A stretch of DNA of 64,000 nucleotides from Cristatella mucedo (taxonomy: Eukaryota; Bryozoa; Phylactolaemata; Cristatellidae): NCBI GenBank assembly GCA_009760855.2, contig WPIO01000016.1, forward strand, positions 705,001-769,000, read 5' to 3'. The notes under the pieces are model-generated. The model searched no databases. It was not told the origin of the DNA and saw only the letters and a list, made by a program, of their open reading frames with translations. This document shows, piece by piece, positions 13,201 to 39,854 of this stretch; position 1 is the first letter of the stretch; each line of letters starts with the position of its first letter. The position numbers and the translations under genes are program-made.

Positions 13201-13433
13201 GTGCCAGTCAGCATGCAATCTGATCCGGACTCGATACTCAGCTGCGTTTGGACAGGTTCCAACAGTGATAACTGCGATGCAGGCTTTCCGGCCTGCGGTA
13301 CTCCAGAATGAGCTGCCAACAGCCAAATGCTCTAGTCAGCCAGAAATGCCTACACTTACCCATCCGCAGTAAATGGAGTAGCCGGAGCAGCTATGATGCC
13401 CTTTAGCGTTACTTCTGCAACAGCAGTCGCCAT
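85..13433 (-). CDS. NPL: N-acetylneuraminate lyase (sialic acid aldolase) homologue; exons 1-6, 3' part beyond left edge
   Basis: The family cleaves N-acetylneuraminate to N-acetylmannosamine and pyruvate in the cytosol through a Schiff base on lysine, in a DHDPS/NAL TIM barrel. Six minus-strand exons (13360-13433, 12593-12663, 10677-10764, 4928-4985, 3569-3644, 85-177) join in phase into 153 codons. The N-terminus reads as the first barrel strand ([10 protein letters not shown], about residues 12-21). The loop that is GTTGE in relatives is GTLGE (51-55). Next come IVHVGA (83-88), SPAFFKP (112-118), and [15 protein letters not shown] (132-146), where Tyr144 aligns with the catalytic Tyr. The order matches animal NPL throughout. 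The Schiff-base Lys region lies outside the window. Odd points: Leu53 replaces the second pyruvate-carboxylate Thr, and the introns (0.7-5.7 kb) are full of LINE and SINE copies. The NAL branch of the DHDPS superfamily is favoured by the PFFYYDI and VHVGA segments. Identification is confident; activity is not shown. Confidence 0.93.
178..775. other. NPL intron 5, unique part
   Basis: Intron sequence between exon 6 and the LINE A copy. An ORF on the plus strand (359-685) shows no family features and is probably chance. I see no other structure. Confidence 0.5.
1510..2006 (-). mobile_element. SINE-2 copy inside LINE A, itself carrying a MITE
   Basis: The outer parts (1510-1552 and 1859-2006) together match the SINE-2 consensus seen at 51512-51690 and 34305-34485. 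That consensus has a CAGCCTCTTTTGTATAGCGA tail, a TATCACCACCxCTTGCAGTGG segment, a tRNA-like B box (TTCGAACCCACGAC on plus) and the GAGGTCGTGAAAAGCAACCG head. The 301-bp middle is foreign. Confidence 0.8.
1553..1853. mobile_element. MITE-like element, 301 bp, TSD GTATA
   Basis: The element begins TGTAGTTCGATTGC and ends GCGAACCAAACTACA, so the termini are inverted repeats (TGTAGTT exact, then imperfect). The 5-bp sequence GTATA flanks both sides (1548-1552 and 1854-1858). It splits the TTTGTATAGCGACAG of a SINE-2 precisely, which gives an empty-site comparison within the window. It has no coding capacity. No second copy was noticed in the window. Confidence 0.8.
3261..3420. repeat. (CA)n microsatellite with degenerate flanks
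   Basis: An uninterrupted CA run covers about 3321-3392, flanked by CA-rich degenerate sequence from about 3190 to 3500. Long ORFs over it (His-Thr or Cys-Val runs) are artefacts. It lies about 150 nt below the 5' splice site of NPL intron 5, where the transcript would carry (UG)n. Confidence 0.95.
3569..3644 (-). CDS. NPL: NPL exon 5
   Basis: The acceptor ATTACATGTAG ends at 3645 and the donor GTGAGT starts at 3568. The exon encodes [25 protein letters not shown], the fourth helix/strand region ending in the P-x-FFKP motif. It ends in phase 1, and the joined codon with exon 6 is Glu. Both flanking introns carry long dinucleotide repeats, (CA)n on the plus strand. Confidence 0.92.
4168..4296. 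repeat. (CA)n then (TA)n microsatellites
   Basis: The CA run (about 4168-4221) is followed by TA-rich runs (4220-4250 and 4268-4294). It lies in NPL intron 4. Confidence 0.95.
4480..4620 (-). mobile_element. LINE A fragment (5' RT part)
   Basis: The minus strand encodes [20 protein letters not shown], nearly the same as the block at 2930-3030 of the larger LINE A copy. It is a short, separate truncated copy. Confidence 0.7.
4625..4737 (-). mobile_element. SINE-1 copy
   Basis: The hairpin-like end (GAGAGAACCTCGTCTCTTTCC), the inverted B box (GGCTCGAACCCACGACC) and the head CTGGGCCAAACTG match other SINE-1 copies. It lies in NPL intron 4. Confidence 0.75.
4928..4985 (-). CDS. NPL: NPL exon 4
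   Basis: A 58-nt exon flanked by the acceptor GTTGACAG and donor GTAAGC. It encodes [19 protein letters not shown], matching the third barrel strand (IIHVGA in vertebrate NPL). Its single leading base completes an Arg codon with exon 3, and it ends in phase 0. Confidence 0.93.
5064..5079. repeat. G16 homopolymer
   Basis: Sixteen Gs in a row in NPL intron 3, about 80 nt upstream of exon 4 on the coding (C) strand. Confidence 0.95.
5080..6370. other. NPL intron 3, mostly unique sequence
   Basis: A degraded tRNA-like block occurs on the minus strand around 5690-5790 (GGATCGGAACCCACGAACTG followed by GTCGTGAAGG), probably an old SINE-2 relative. I see nothing else. Confidence 0.45.
6375..6460 (+). 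mobile_element. LINE A 3' end fragment
   Basis: GCAAATGTGAAGTGCATAGAAAGAG leads into TTCTCTGGGAG and ends in (ATT)7, the LINE A terminal hairpin and tail. Confidence 0.7.
6660..8465 (+). mobile_element. LINE family B copy (RT), interrupted by LINE A tail
   Basis: Starts with the linker after the endonuclease ([17 protein letters not shown] at about 6740-6790) and continues through RT motifs: [18 protein letters not shown] (7530-7580), [17 protein letters not shown] (7720-7770) and [14 protein letters not shown] (7810-7855). The Asp of the YADD box is changed to Asn. Multiple frameshifts make it a dead copy. It lies in NPL intron 3 against the gene. Confidence 0.85.
7095..7183 (+). mobile_element. 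LINE A 3' tail inserted in LINE B
   Basis: The LINE A terminal hairpin (AAAGTGCCTAGAAAGAGATC ... TCTCTGAGGGCAC) and (ATT)n tail interrupt the LINE B sequence ACCCTATACC|TCTGTGGTCTTCACT, which is continuous at 59300-59330. Only about 90 bp was inserted. Confidence 0.75.
8535..8690 (+). mobile_element. SINE-2 copy (diverged)
   Basis: The B-box-like GGCTTCGAATCCTGCAGCAGG, a GCTCTTGTGCTGCTATATAAAAG segment and an AGACTGTTTGATCAGCTAA tail follow the SINE-2 order. Confidence 0.65.
8815..9145 (-). mobile_element. LINE B 3' end fragment
   Basis: Begins CGTATCTCCACTTGTAACTC, then the TGGGTGTTACACAGGAGAG and GGCTTTCGGCACATATTC blocks shared with the other LINE B 3' ends. Confidence 0.8.
9146..9785. 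other. NPL intron 3, unique sequence
   Basis: No gene or repeat recognised. A G9 run lies at 9609-9617. Confidence 0.4.
9785..9905 (-). mobile_element. SINE-2 tail fragment
   Basis: AAAAATACTAGCTAATTTAA, AGCAACAGAAGAGCCTCAAA and GGCTATCACCACTGCTTATTGG follow the SINE-2 tail order. Confidence 0.6.
9930..10072 (+). mobile_element. SINE-1 copy, full length
   Basis: The tRNA-like head TTTGGCCCAGCGGCTACGGT (A-box region) is followed by the B box GGTCGTGGGCTCGAGCCC, the hairpin AGCGCCTGAATAGAGAC ... TCTCTCGGGGCGCT and an ATACAAATGAATCATATT tail. Confidence 0.85.
10298..10412 (-). mobile_element. LINE A 3' end fragment
   Basis: (AAT)n, then GGAGAACTCAATCTCTTTCT and AGGCACTTTACATCTGC, the reverse complement of the LINE A terminus. 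Confidence 0.75.
10616..10639. repeat. G24 homopolymer
   Basis: Twenty-four Gs on the plus strand, so C24 in the NPL pre-mRNA 37 nt after the exon 3 donor. Confidence 0.95.
10677..10764 (-). CDS. NPL: NPL exon 3, substrate-loop exon
   Basis: The acceptor CTATTGCAG precedes 10764 and the donor GTCAGT follows 10677. The exon encodes [20 protein letters not shown] and the start of the next helix (RWLQVARG). The SERK helix and GxxGE loop are family hallmarks. Family members usually have two Thr (or Ser-Thr) here, with both side chains near the pyruvate carboxylate; this exon has Thr-Leu. A C24 tract on the coding strand lies 37 nt into the following intron. Confidence 0.92.
11085..12010 (-). mobile_element. 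LINE A copy (C-terminal domain intact frame)
   Basis: Starts at the (AAT)n tail and hairpin (11085-11160). A 260-codon minus-strand frame (11326-12108) is open through the C-terminal domain: [71 protein letters not shown]. It is the least decayed 3' part of family A, 5'-truncated before the RT core. It lies in NPL intron 2. Confidence 0.88.
12080..12260 (-). mobile_element. LINE A 3' end fragment
   Basis: GCACGCTCAGAGAACTCGAT, CTCTCTAGGCACTTTACATT and TGCTGCAAAGGAAGCACGAT match the LINE A terminus, directly after the previous copy. Confidence 0.75.
12593..12663 (-). CDS. NPL: NPL exon 2
   Basis: The acceptor CTCTTTGCAG ends at 12664. The exon encodes [23 protein letters not shown], equal to the first helix and second strand of the barrel. 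It ends in phase 1 before GTATGC. The split codon completed by exon 3 is Val, giving GLFVNG as in relatives. The open frame continues into the intron as an unrelated run that should be ignored. Confidence 0.93.
12775..12945 (-). mobile_element. SINE-2 copy
   Basis: GCAGCCGAAGAGCC, CTATCACCACCACTTGCAGT, GGATTCGAACCCACGACCTC and GGGCTATCACAGC follow the SINE-2 order. It lies in NPL intron 1. Confidence 0.75.
13360..13433 (-). CDS. NPL: NPL exon 1 (initiator exon)
   Basis: The exon opens with ATG at 13433 and encodes [24 protein letters not shown]. It ends in phase 2 at a strong donor, GTAAGT, at 13359. Other ATG starts are not needed because this one begins the known N-terminal strand of the aldolase barrel. 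The 5' UTR and promoter would lie above 13433 and were not resolved. Confidence 0.92.
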
Positions 13434-14090
13434 GAGTAAAACCTGTAATCCGGAAAAACGGCAGATCAATTCCAGCAACTACGGAGCACGCTCTCATCCC
13501 AAACGCTGCTTCCAATGGCGAGAAAAGAGCTAGAATATCTAGAGCTCCGAGGCGCCGTCGATTGAACTATAGAACGAGGACGGGACCAGACGTAGCTCTC
13601 GGGACAGTCCCCGGACACGCCCCCATCTGCAACAGCAGCTACTGCCATCGACTAGCTTAGGCCGTGAGCTGCTACGCGTCGCGTCTGGTCGGAATATTCG
13701 AAAATTCCCGCCCGATCTGCAGCAGATGCTTACCTTGGACACGTACCTGCGGGGCGCCCGATGAGAGTCAGCTAATTCTGAGCCGGAGGAGGGGCTCAAG
13801 GCCGAGCGGCAGGCCAAGGCCACGCGTGTGACTCTCCTGCTGTTAGATTGCTAGTTCCACCACATTGGCTTTAACATAAAAAGCATAAATTAAAATGTAT
13901 TTTTCTTATGTATTTTAAGTTTCCTTCAGCTGAAGCTTTTGCATTGAATTTATCTTGAGAGTACAATTACAGTGTTCATGGGTGCCGACCACGGCACGGC
14001 GTTAGAATTATGTCCCAGCTCTCCAGCCGTAGTTACTTCCGTGTCAATGACAAGGTGGAGCCGCTGTAAGACCGATGCGTAGCTTTAATT
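13434..14090. other. Region upstream of NPL, possible promoter
   Basis: Directly upstream of the NPL initiator ATG. The stretch at about 13540-13800 is relatively GC-rich with many CpGs. No TATA box or defined element can be assigned. Confidence 0.3.
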
Positions 14091-14094
14091 ATAA

Positions 14095-14990
14095 TAATAA
14101 CGTATGTCCCCGTCTGTAACTCCGCAAAGCCACAAAGATTATGTAGGTGTTTCGCAGGAGAGTTTGTATAGCTCACTCACATGCTAAGAGCTTTCGGCAA
14201 GCATTCGGAAGCCAAGAGACTTCAATTCACTCAACAAAGAGAAAGTGAGAAGCATATCATAATAGCACAGGGAATATCATATCAGAAAATCATATAAGCA
14301 TGAGAAAGTGAGAACCATATAACAGTTGAGGTTGTGAGTAGCATGAAAGTAGCAGCACAGGACTGCTGGAAAGGATTACCATAGTCGGCAGCTAAAGAGT
14401 AGTCGTCGTTGCAAAAGAATTATGGAAGTGAGTTCAACAGTCTAGGACCTTTAGAAATAAAGCTTATGTCGCCAACGGTCTTTAAGGGCCGGAATTTAAC
14501 AGCTAATTTATTGTCCATACCGAGCCTGAGGGCACGAGGAGGCTGAAACTGGTGCAGCAGTTGAGCCAGGTATGGAGGAGCCAAGCCGTGGCAGGCCTTG
14601 TAGGTCAGCTAAGAACTTTGCTCTGTATCCGTTGATCAACCGGATGCCATCCTAGCTCTTTTAGCAAAAGAGACACGTGGTCAAGCCTTTGGGATTTGCA
14701 AACTAGCCTTGCAGACACATTCATAGCCATCGGCAGTGGCCTAGTTACTTCTTTCGGTAGCCCAGCCAAAAGGGAATTACAATAATCAAGCCGAGACAAA
14801 AATAATGAGCTAGTTAAATGTTTTGCAAGCCACTGTGGAAGACAATTCCTAATCATAGATAGGGATCGGACATGATGGCTAGCTGTAGAAGCGGTCTTCT
14901 GAATGAAGCTTTTAAATTTAAGCAGTTGTCGAAACTGGTACCTAAGTTTCGAGCACGTGATGATGATCGCATAGCAGTGGCTGGCCTTGG
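14095..14990 (-). mobile_element. LINE B copy, 3' half
   Basis: Runs from CGTATGTCCCCGTCTGTAAC (3' end) through the C-terminal domain: [20 protein letters not shown] and HVSLLLKELGWHPVDQRIQS on the minus strand (14640-14800). Confidence 0.82.
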
Positions 14991-15484
14991 CTTAATTTTA
15001 GCGCGAACAAGAACTGCTCGGTCTGAAAAAACTCCTTTGTCCTGGAGCAGTGAGCCAGAGAGGAGCGCCAGTGTAGTGAGAGAGCGTGAGCTTAAGCGAG
15101 AGCCAGGAAGCTCTGGGACCAACGGTGGCGATTCGGCCTTTAGAATTGTTCTGCTACCCGCAGGAGTGGCTGATTGATGTTGGCTGGCCTGTCAATCTCA
15201 GCCATAACTCTGTCCAAAAAGAATCGTCTGGAACCTTTTCGGCCTTTCAGCCATTAAGGACTGGGTTGTCCATCCGTTGGCCTCAAGACGGTAATAATTC
15301 CTTACCGTAATGTCCCAATGCGCAGGGCCCAACACTACTAATCTCTTACCCCATCGTCTCAGCTAGATATTTAAGAGTTGAGCAACGTTCGCTCCGCATC
15401 ACGTGTTCGGCTTGTGCTCTCTCTCTCTCTCTTCGGCTTTGTTTCAACGCCGTCGCCGGTAGCTGCCAGACTCGTTTCTCTGAA

Positions 15485-15632
15485 TTATATTATATAATTC
15501 ATTTGTATAGCACTCCAAGAGAACCTAATCTCTCTTCAGGCGCTTCACATCTGCTACGGGGCTCGAGCCCATGACCTCGAACGGACCTTGATCAGGGCGA
15601 GTACCTTAACCGCTGGGCCAAACCAGCTTGGC
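15485..15632 (-). mobile_element. SINE-1 copy
   Basis: AATTCATTTGTATAGCACTC, AGAGAACCTAATCTCTCTTC, AGGCGCTTCACATCTGC, GGGGCTCGAGCCCATGACCT and CCGCTGGGCCAAACCAGC match the SINE-1 consensus. Confidence 0.85.
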
Positions 15633-15873
15633 AATTGAAAGTGAGATAGGAGGGCGAGCGGTTCGCCGGCGATTGACGGAACAGGATGAGACAGCACTAG
15701 GAGGATTCGGTGGACGCCACCAAATACAGTGGTATCGTGCCCGAGCTCGCATTGCGTGTTTCTTTTGTGTTTTATGTGTGTGCGTGCACACGCGGTCTCG
15801 GCATAACGATTTGCCGACGCGAACTATAAGTAGTTGGTGTGTTGTGTGTGAGATAATCTGGATGTTCGGGCAT

Positions 15874-16125
15874 TTCCGTCTTGTTTGGTAATCATTTCCT
15901 ACAGTAGACGTAGGCAGCCTAAGTGTAGGAACATCTTTCCCCGAAAGAGTGCTCAGTGTAGTGTATGAGGTATTCCTGCCGTTAAGGTGGAAGCGGAGTC
16001 CTAGTTCTCTAGTCAGGGCCAAGACTCCGGTTCGGGCTCCTCCGTCTTATTTGGGTCGTTCCCCACAATAGACGTAGGTAGCCTAAGTTCGGGGGCGTAT
16101 TTTTCCCGAAACAGTGCTTGTGCTG
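15874..16125. repeat. Degenerate tandem duplication, period about 167 bp
   Basis: Unit 1 (15874-15957) has TCCGTCTTGTTTGG, GTAGACGTAGGCAGCCTAAG and CCCCGAAAGAGTGCT. Unit 2 (16041-16125) has TCCGTCTTATTTGG, ATAGACGTAGGTAGCCTAAG and CCCGAAACAGTGCT in the same order. Confidence 0.75.
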
Positions 16126-16404
16126 TTGAGAGCTTATGAAGAGTTCGAAGATAAAACTGAGCTAGACACCCCAGCAACATTGTGCGCTTGCGAATAAAGC
16201 TCAGTAAACTCCCTATTCGTGTTCACGTTTTCCAATTCACGCCACGAACGCATTAACCCCCTAGTAACAATAAGTAGGTCGAGCCAGAAATGCTCATTTA
16301 GTGGTGGCTTGCTTACTTCGAGTAGGCGAGCACCGAACCGCATTCGGCCGTAGGCTACGCCGCTCGGTAAGCGGCAGGTTGCGCCTACGCAACAGCATGA
16401 CGTA

Positions 16405-17285
16405 TTAGAAGAGCAAAGGCTTCTAATTCAGCCACGCGCTTAGAGTGTTCTATGAGCAGCAGTTCAGTTTTATCGTCATTAGTTTTAAGAAGTTTTCTGA
16501 CATCCAAGATCGAATGTCGGCAGGTAAGCATTCAGTTTCTCAGTTGATGCAGCAGATTCCGACGGTTTGAACGACAAATACAGCTGAGTATTGTCAGCAT
16601 AAAAGTGGTATCCTATTCAATGGGCCTTAATCACTTTTCCCATAGGTTGAGTATAAATGGAGAACAGCAAGGGACCGAGTATGAACCCTTGAGGGACTCC
16701 ACCGATGACCGGTCTCGTGGACGAGACCATACCCTCATACGACACGGATTGAACACGTTCGGACAAGTACTATTCGAACCGCGCCAGTGCCTCCTCTGCC
16801 ACACTGTTCGTTGTTCTCAATCGTTCAAGTAAGACATCATGATCAATGGTGTCGAAGGCAGTTGATAGATCTGGCCGAGCTAGGGCAGTGACATTCCAGT
16901 CATCGTTGCTGCATGGGATGTCATTGGTAACACGGAGGAGAGCAGTTTCAGCCGAGTGCTGCCTCTTGAAACCCGATTGACATTTTTCTGACATTTCATT
17001 TTTTTGAGTATATGCTACCGGCTGCTTAGCAACCATTTTTTCAAGAATATTTGACTAAAAAAGGAAAAAGGGATACTGGGTGATAGTTTCCAAGTATATT
17101 CTGCATCTAATCCAGGCTTTCTTAAGTATGTGTCTAGCGATGGCCGATTTTAAGGATTTGGATACGACCCCCCTTTTCCTTTCCTTTCCTTTCCTTTCCT
17201 AACTTCGGTTATGGCAGAGCCAAGTTGGTTATACAGAGCTCATAACGTTTTAAATCCTTGACCACGGATGAATTCAACAAATGAA
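16405..17285 (-). mobile_element. LINE B copy, RT part
   Basis: The minus strand encodes SEKCQSGFKRQHSAETALLR and DLSTAFDTIDHDVLLERLRT (16830-17000). It continues to the FYADNTQLYLSF-type box (about 16580). A TTTCC pentamer run lies at 17178-17201. Confidence 0.82.
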
Positions 17286-17287
17286 AA

Positions 17288-17440
17288 TATAATTAGTTTG
17301 CATTGCGTCCAGAGGGAACTCAATCTCCCTTCAGACGCTCACGTATGAGGTAGGGCTCGAGCTCACAACCTCGGCCGTCAAATAAAACCACCCTGACCTC
17401 GGTCGGGGCGTGCACTTTAACCACACGGCCAAACCAGCAC
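17288..17440 (-). mobile_element. SINE-1 copy
   Basis: GAGGGAACTCAATCTCCCTT, AGGGCTCGAGCTCACAACCT, the TCGGTCGGGGCG block and CACACGGCCAAACCAGC match SINE-1. Confidence 0.8.
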
Positions 17441-18005
17441 GGCGAATAGCGGCGACACCCTGAGCCTCGGAGCACTGCTAAGTATCTGCAGGCGGAGCAT
17501 TAATGCAAGCAGGCGTGCCGATAGTAGTGGAACACGGCAGCCACGTGTAGCTTACAGCCCCCAGTAACTTACTTATTACATATCCCTAGCGTGGAGAAGT
17601 CTATTCTTCAACGTCGGATATTTACCCACGTCCAGCACCTGCCCTACAAGGGTGTAAGCACTCGAATCAGGCGCTGAGAGCATAACTGAACTTCCGGCCA
17701 GCACAGGGCCCCGGGCAAATCATCCGCCTGGCCTCAATGCTAGAGCACAACCTCCACCTGGCCCCGAAGCTCAGGCACAACCGACTGCTTATCGCATGAA
17801 TGCGGCTTTTATGTCGCTTGATAAAATATTATGACTCCAAGTAATTTACCATTCTGGAACCCGCGAATGATATCTCAGCAGTCAGCAATCAGGCTGATTT
17901 AGAACACGGACACGGGCTTCCACCGCTTTTCTGTAGCCTCATCTCTTCGTTCCGCATCGCTCACTAGGCCTCAATTTTTTTTTGCCTTCTTACGCCGTAG
18001 GCTTA
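17441..18005. other. Intergenic, nothing recognised
   Basis: Unique-looking sequence between a SINE-1 and a LINE A tail. No coding or repeat signal seen. Confidence 0.4.
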
Positions 18006-18007
18006 TA

Positions 18008-18090
18008 GAGTAAAAATATAATAATATATTTGTATAGCACCTCCAGAGAACCTAATCTCTTTCACGACACTTTATATACGATGTAATTAC
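18008..18090 (-). mobile_element. LINE A 3' end fragment
   Basis: ATTTGTATAGCACCTCCAGA, GAACCTAATCTCTTTC and ACTTTATATACG match the reverse complement of the LINE A/SINE-1 terminal hairpin. Confidence 0.55.
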
Positions 18091-18379
18091 AAGCCTATTA
18101 TGAAGATGTCACAGTGGTTTAAGACTGTCTCCTGAGTTACTTACGAGTAGTTTATAAAAACCAGTCCGTATATGGCCATTCAAACGCGTCAAATTCTCGC
18201 CCAATCGCTACCAAAAAAAGGAATCTTTCACACTGTTCGCATCTACGCAAAGCGAACGCTTTTCTCGGACACAATTAATTATTACAATTAAGTGATCAAA
18301 GATTTTAAGTAAATTATAGTAAGCGGCTGATGGGTTCTGAACCATCAATCGCACGCTCAATGCAATTTCACAAAAGAAA

Positions 18380-18385
18380 TTTATT
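18380..18385 (-). terminator. Candidate poly(A) signal AATAAA for the SRCR-ZP gene
   Basis: AATAAA on the minus strand in the context CTCAATAAATTT, about 440 nt after the stop codon at 18822. Placement fits, but one hexamer in AT-containing DNA is weak evidence. Confidence 0.35.
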
Positions 18386-18821
18386 GAGGCACATCTGGCT
18401 ACAATTAGTACTCACTAAAAATCAGTTTCATTTCCTCTTATGGATCAACGTTGACATGAGCACCGATTACGGAGCAAATGGCCGGCTCCCATTCCTGGAA
18501 TTCCTGGCGCTCCACGTTTTCTAGCTCCACTTGTACTCGCGCCTTACCAACACAACGCACCGGTCCTATAGCGAGCAAGCCCACTACCACCCACAAATGC
18601 AAACACTCAACAGTCCTTATCCCTGAAAGCTGCTGAAGCAGCACCCTCGCGAACAGTTTGGTTGCTGATGCATGCTTCGAGGCGTCTCCACTACCTGGGC
18701 CGCCGTCCCTTAAACTATCAAGCACAGCTCGTTCGCGAGAAAGAAACCTCACTCATGAAGTGAGCCCCTCGTCGGAAGCTAAACTGAAAGAACTTTTGCA
18801 GTACCAGTGTCTCTGGACAGC

Positions 18822-38364
<19,543 letters not shown>

Positions 38365-38830
38365 CTAAAAACTACGGTCGCTTCATCGGAAGTACGAGCG
38401 CCCTAGTACGACCAAAAGCACAAAGCAGTTTGATCGGCGGCTCGGTATCGCCAGGCAGCGGGCGCTATGCGTCACAGGCCGCCGGCGATCGGACTCCCAC
38501 TGCATTCTGTCGGTATTGCGCCCTGCCACGTCCTTCGCTCTCGGAGAGCGAGGCGAGTTGAAGCACTCGCGTGCTGAGGAATGGTCACGTGCTGAGGAAT
38601 GGCGCCGCCGGAGCGGCGGCGGCTCCGGCGAGACCGAGTGGCGGCTCGGCGGCCCACAGCAACAGCCGCTTGCGGCCCGGTATCCGACGCGGCTCGAAGG
38701 CAGCTGCTCATTTGCCTCCGGATCCTGAACTGCGGCCGCCGCGGTCGCCGTGGCGGCCGCGGTCGCACCACTTGCACCTACCCAGAAGGCCCTCAGCAGC
38801 AGCATTGCGGCCATTCGCCTATTCGGGTCC
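38365..38830. other. GC-rich, CpG-dense region upstream of SRCR-ZP exon a
   Basis: Very CpG-dense from about 37830 to 38780. It could hold the promoter and initiator exon of the SRCR-ZP gene. No TATA box or certain Met exon was found. Confidence 0.35.
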
Positions 38831-38844
38831 GGTTCTAAATCCTT

Positions 38845-39172
38845 TAAAAGAAGCTAAAGTCGCATCTATTTGACATAGCATTTAGTGGGTCCGTGTGTAT
38901 TCGTCTTTTGCGTGCTTACGCGTGGGCTGACCATGCGGATGCTGCCATGACATCACTGCCACATTAACCTCATTAATAACCGCATTTGCGTGCCGACCCG
39001 AATGCATGTCACCTCGAACCACGGTAAACTACTCGTCGACGTTGAGTATGCTACCATTAACCGTTCGAGCATGCTTCCTTTGCGGCAAATACAAAGTGCC
39101 TGGAATGATCTTAACTTAAGTTCTCTGAGGGCGCTGAAAAGTGTATTATTATTATTATTATTATTATTATCC
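38845..39172 (+). mobile_element. LINE A 3' end copy
   Basis: TTTAGTGGGTCCGTGTGTAT, CCACATTAACCTC, AAGTGCCTGGAATGATC, TTCTCTGAGGGCGCT and (ATT)n. Confidence 0.8.
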
Positions 39173-39619
39173 TAGGTCCGCAATCGGGCTATCCGCACCC
39201 GCGCTGGATGGGTTTCGCCGTCGGATTTCAGCACTCTTTTCCCGCCCAAAGTTTCGCCAGCGCCAGCGCTCGGTGAAGAGGCGCCCCTTCGTATGATGTT
39301 CTTTCACCAAACGGAGAAGTGATATCATCAAATCTACGTTTAGGCGTCCAGTTATCTATAAATAAGCTTAAAGTAGGTTTAAAATGGGTCTTCAAGGCGA
39401 GAAAAAGTGGTAATTAGACTTGCTTTCAATTGCTTCAGCGAAATAAGTTTTGGGTTTCGCACTACCCGAATATGACGTCCTGGACCCCGGATGCAACTTG
39501 CTGCATGCGCGGTAACTCGAAGGGCTCCGAAGCCTAAAATTGCACACACTTTAAATCGTTACAAGGTTGATTTACTCCCGCTCGCGAGCCTTTGCTTACT
39601 AGGCAGGCGCAAACATCCG

Positions 39620-39760
39620 CCGAGCATAAACAGCTCGACGTAAAAACGAGTTGCAAAAAAGCGTACAACCGAGTAAAAACTTACGTAAAAACGTAGAATT
39701 ACGTAAAAATTACGTAAAATTAAGTAAAAACGAGTTGCAAAAATGCCTTAAGTCGAGAAA
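39620..39760. repeat. Degenerate ACGTAAAAA-type direct repeats
   Basis: CGTAAAAACGAGTTGCAAAA recurs as AAGTAAAAACGAGTTGCAAA, with five or more TTACGTAAAA variants between. Confidence 0.8.
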
Positions 39761-39854
39761 GAGCAGTTCTGTGCACACCCCCACCACGTCCTTCTACATT
39801 TACTCACTAACGCAAAGCACGAGCCAAACATTTATGCTGATGCAATTTATCTAC

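Noticed and set aside
18438-18752. Minus-strand ORF with a hydrophobic segment (LHLWVVVGLLAIGP) downstream of ZP exon h
   Set aside because: It could be a membrane anchor exon, but no donor before the exon h stop fits the needed phase; more likely 3' UTR.
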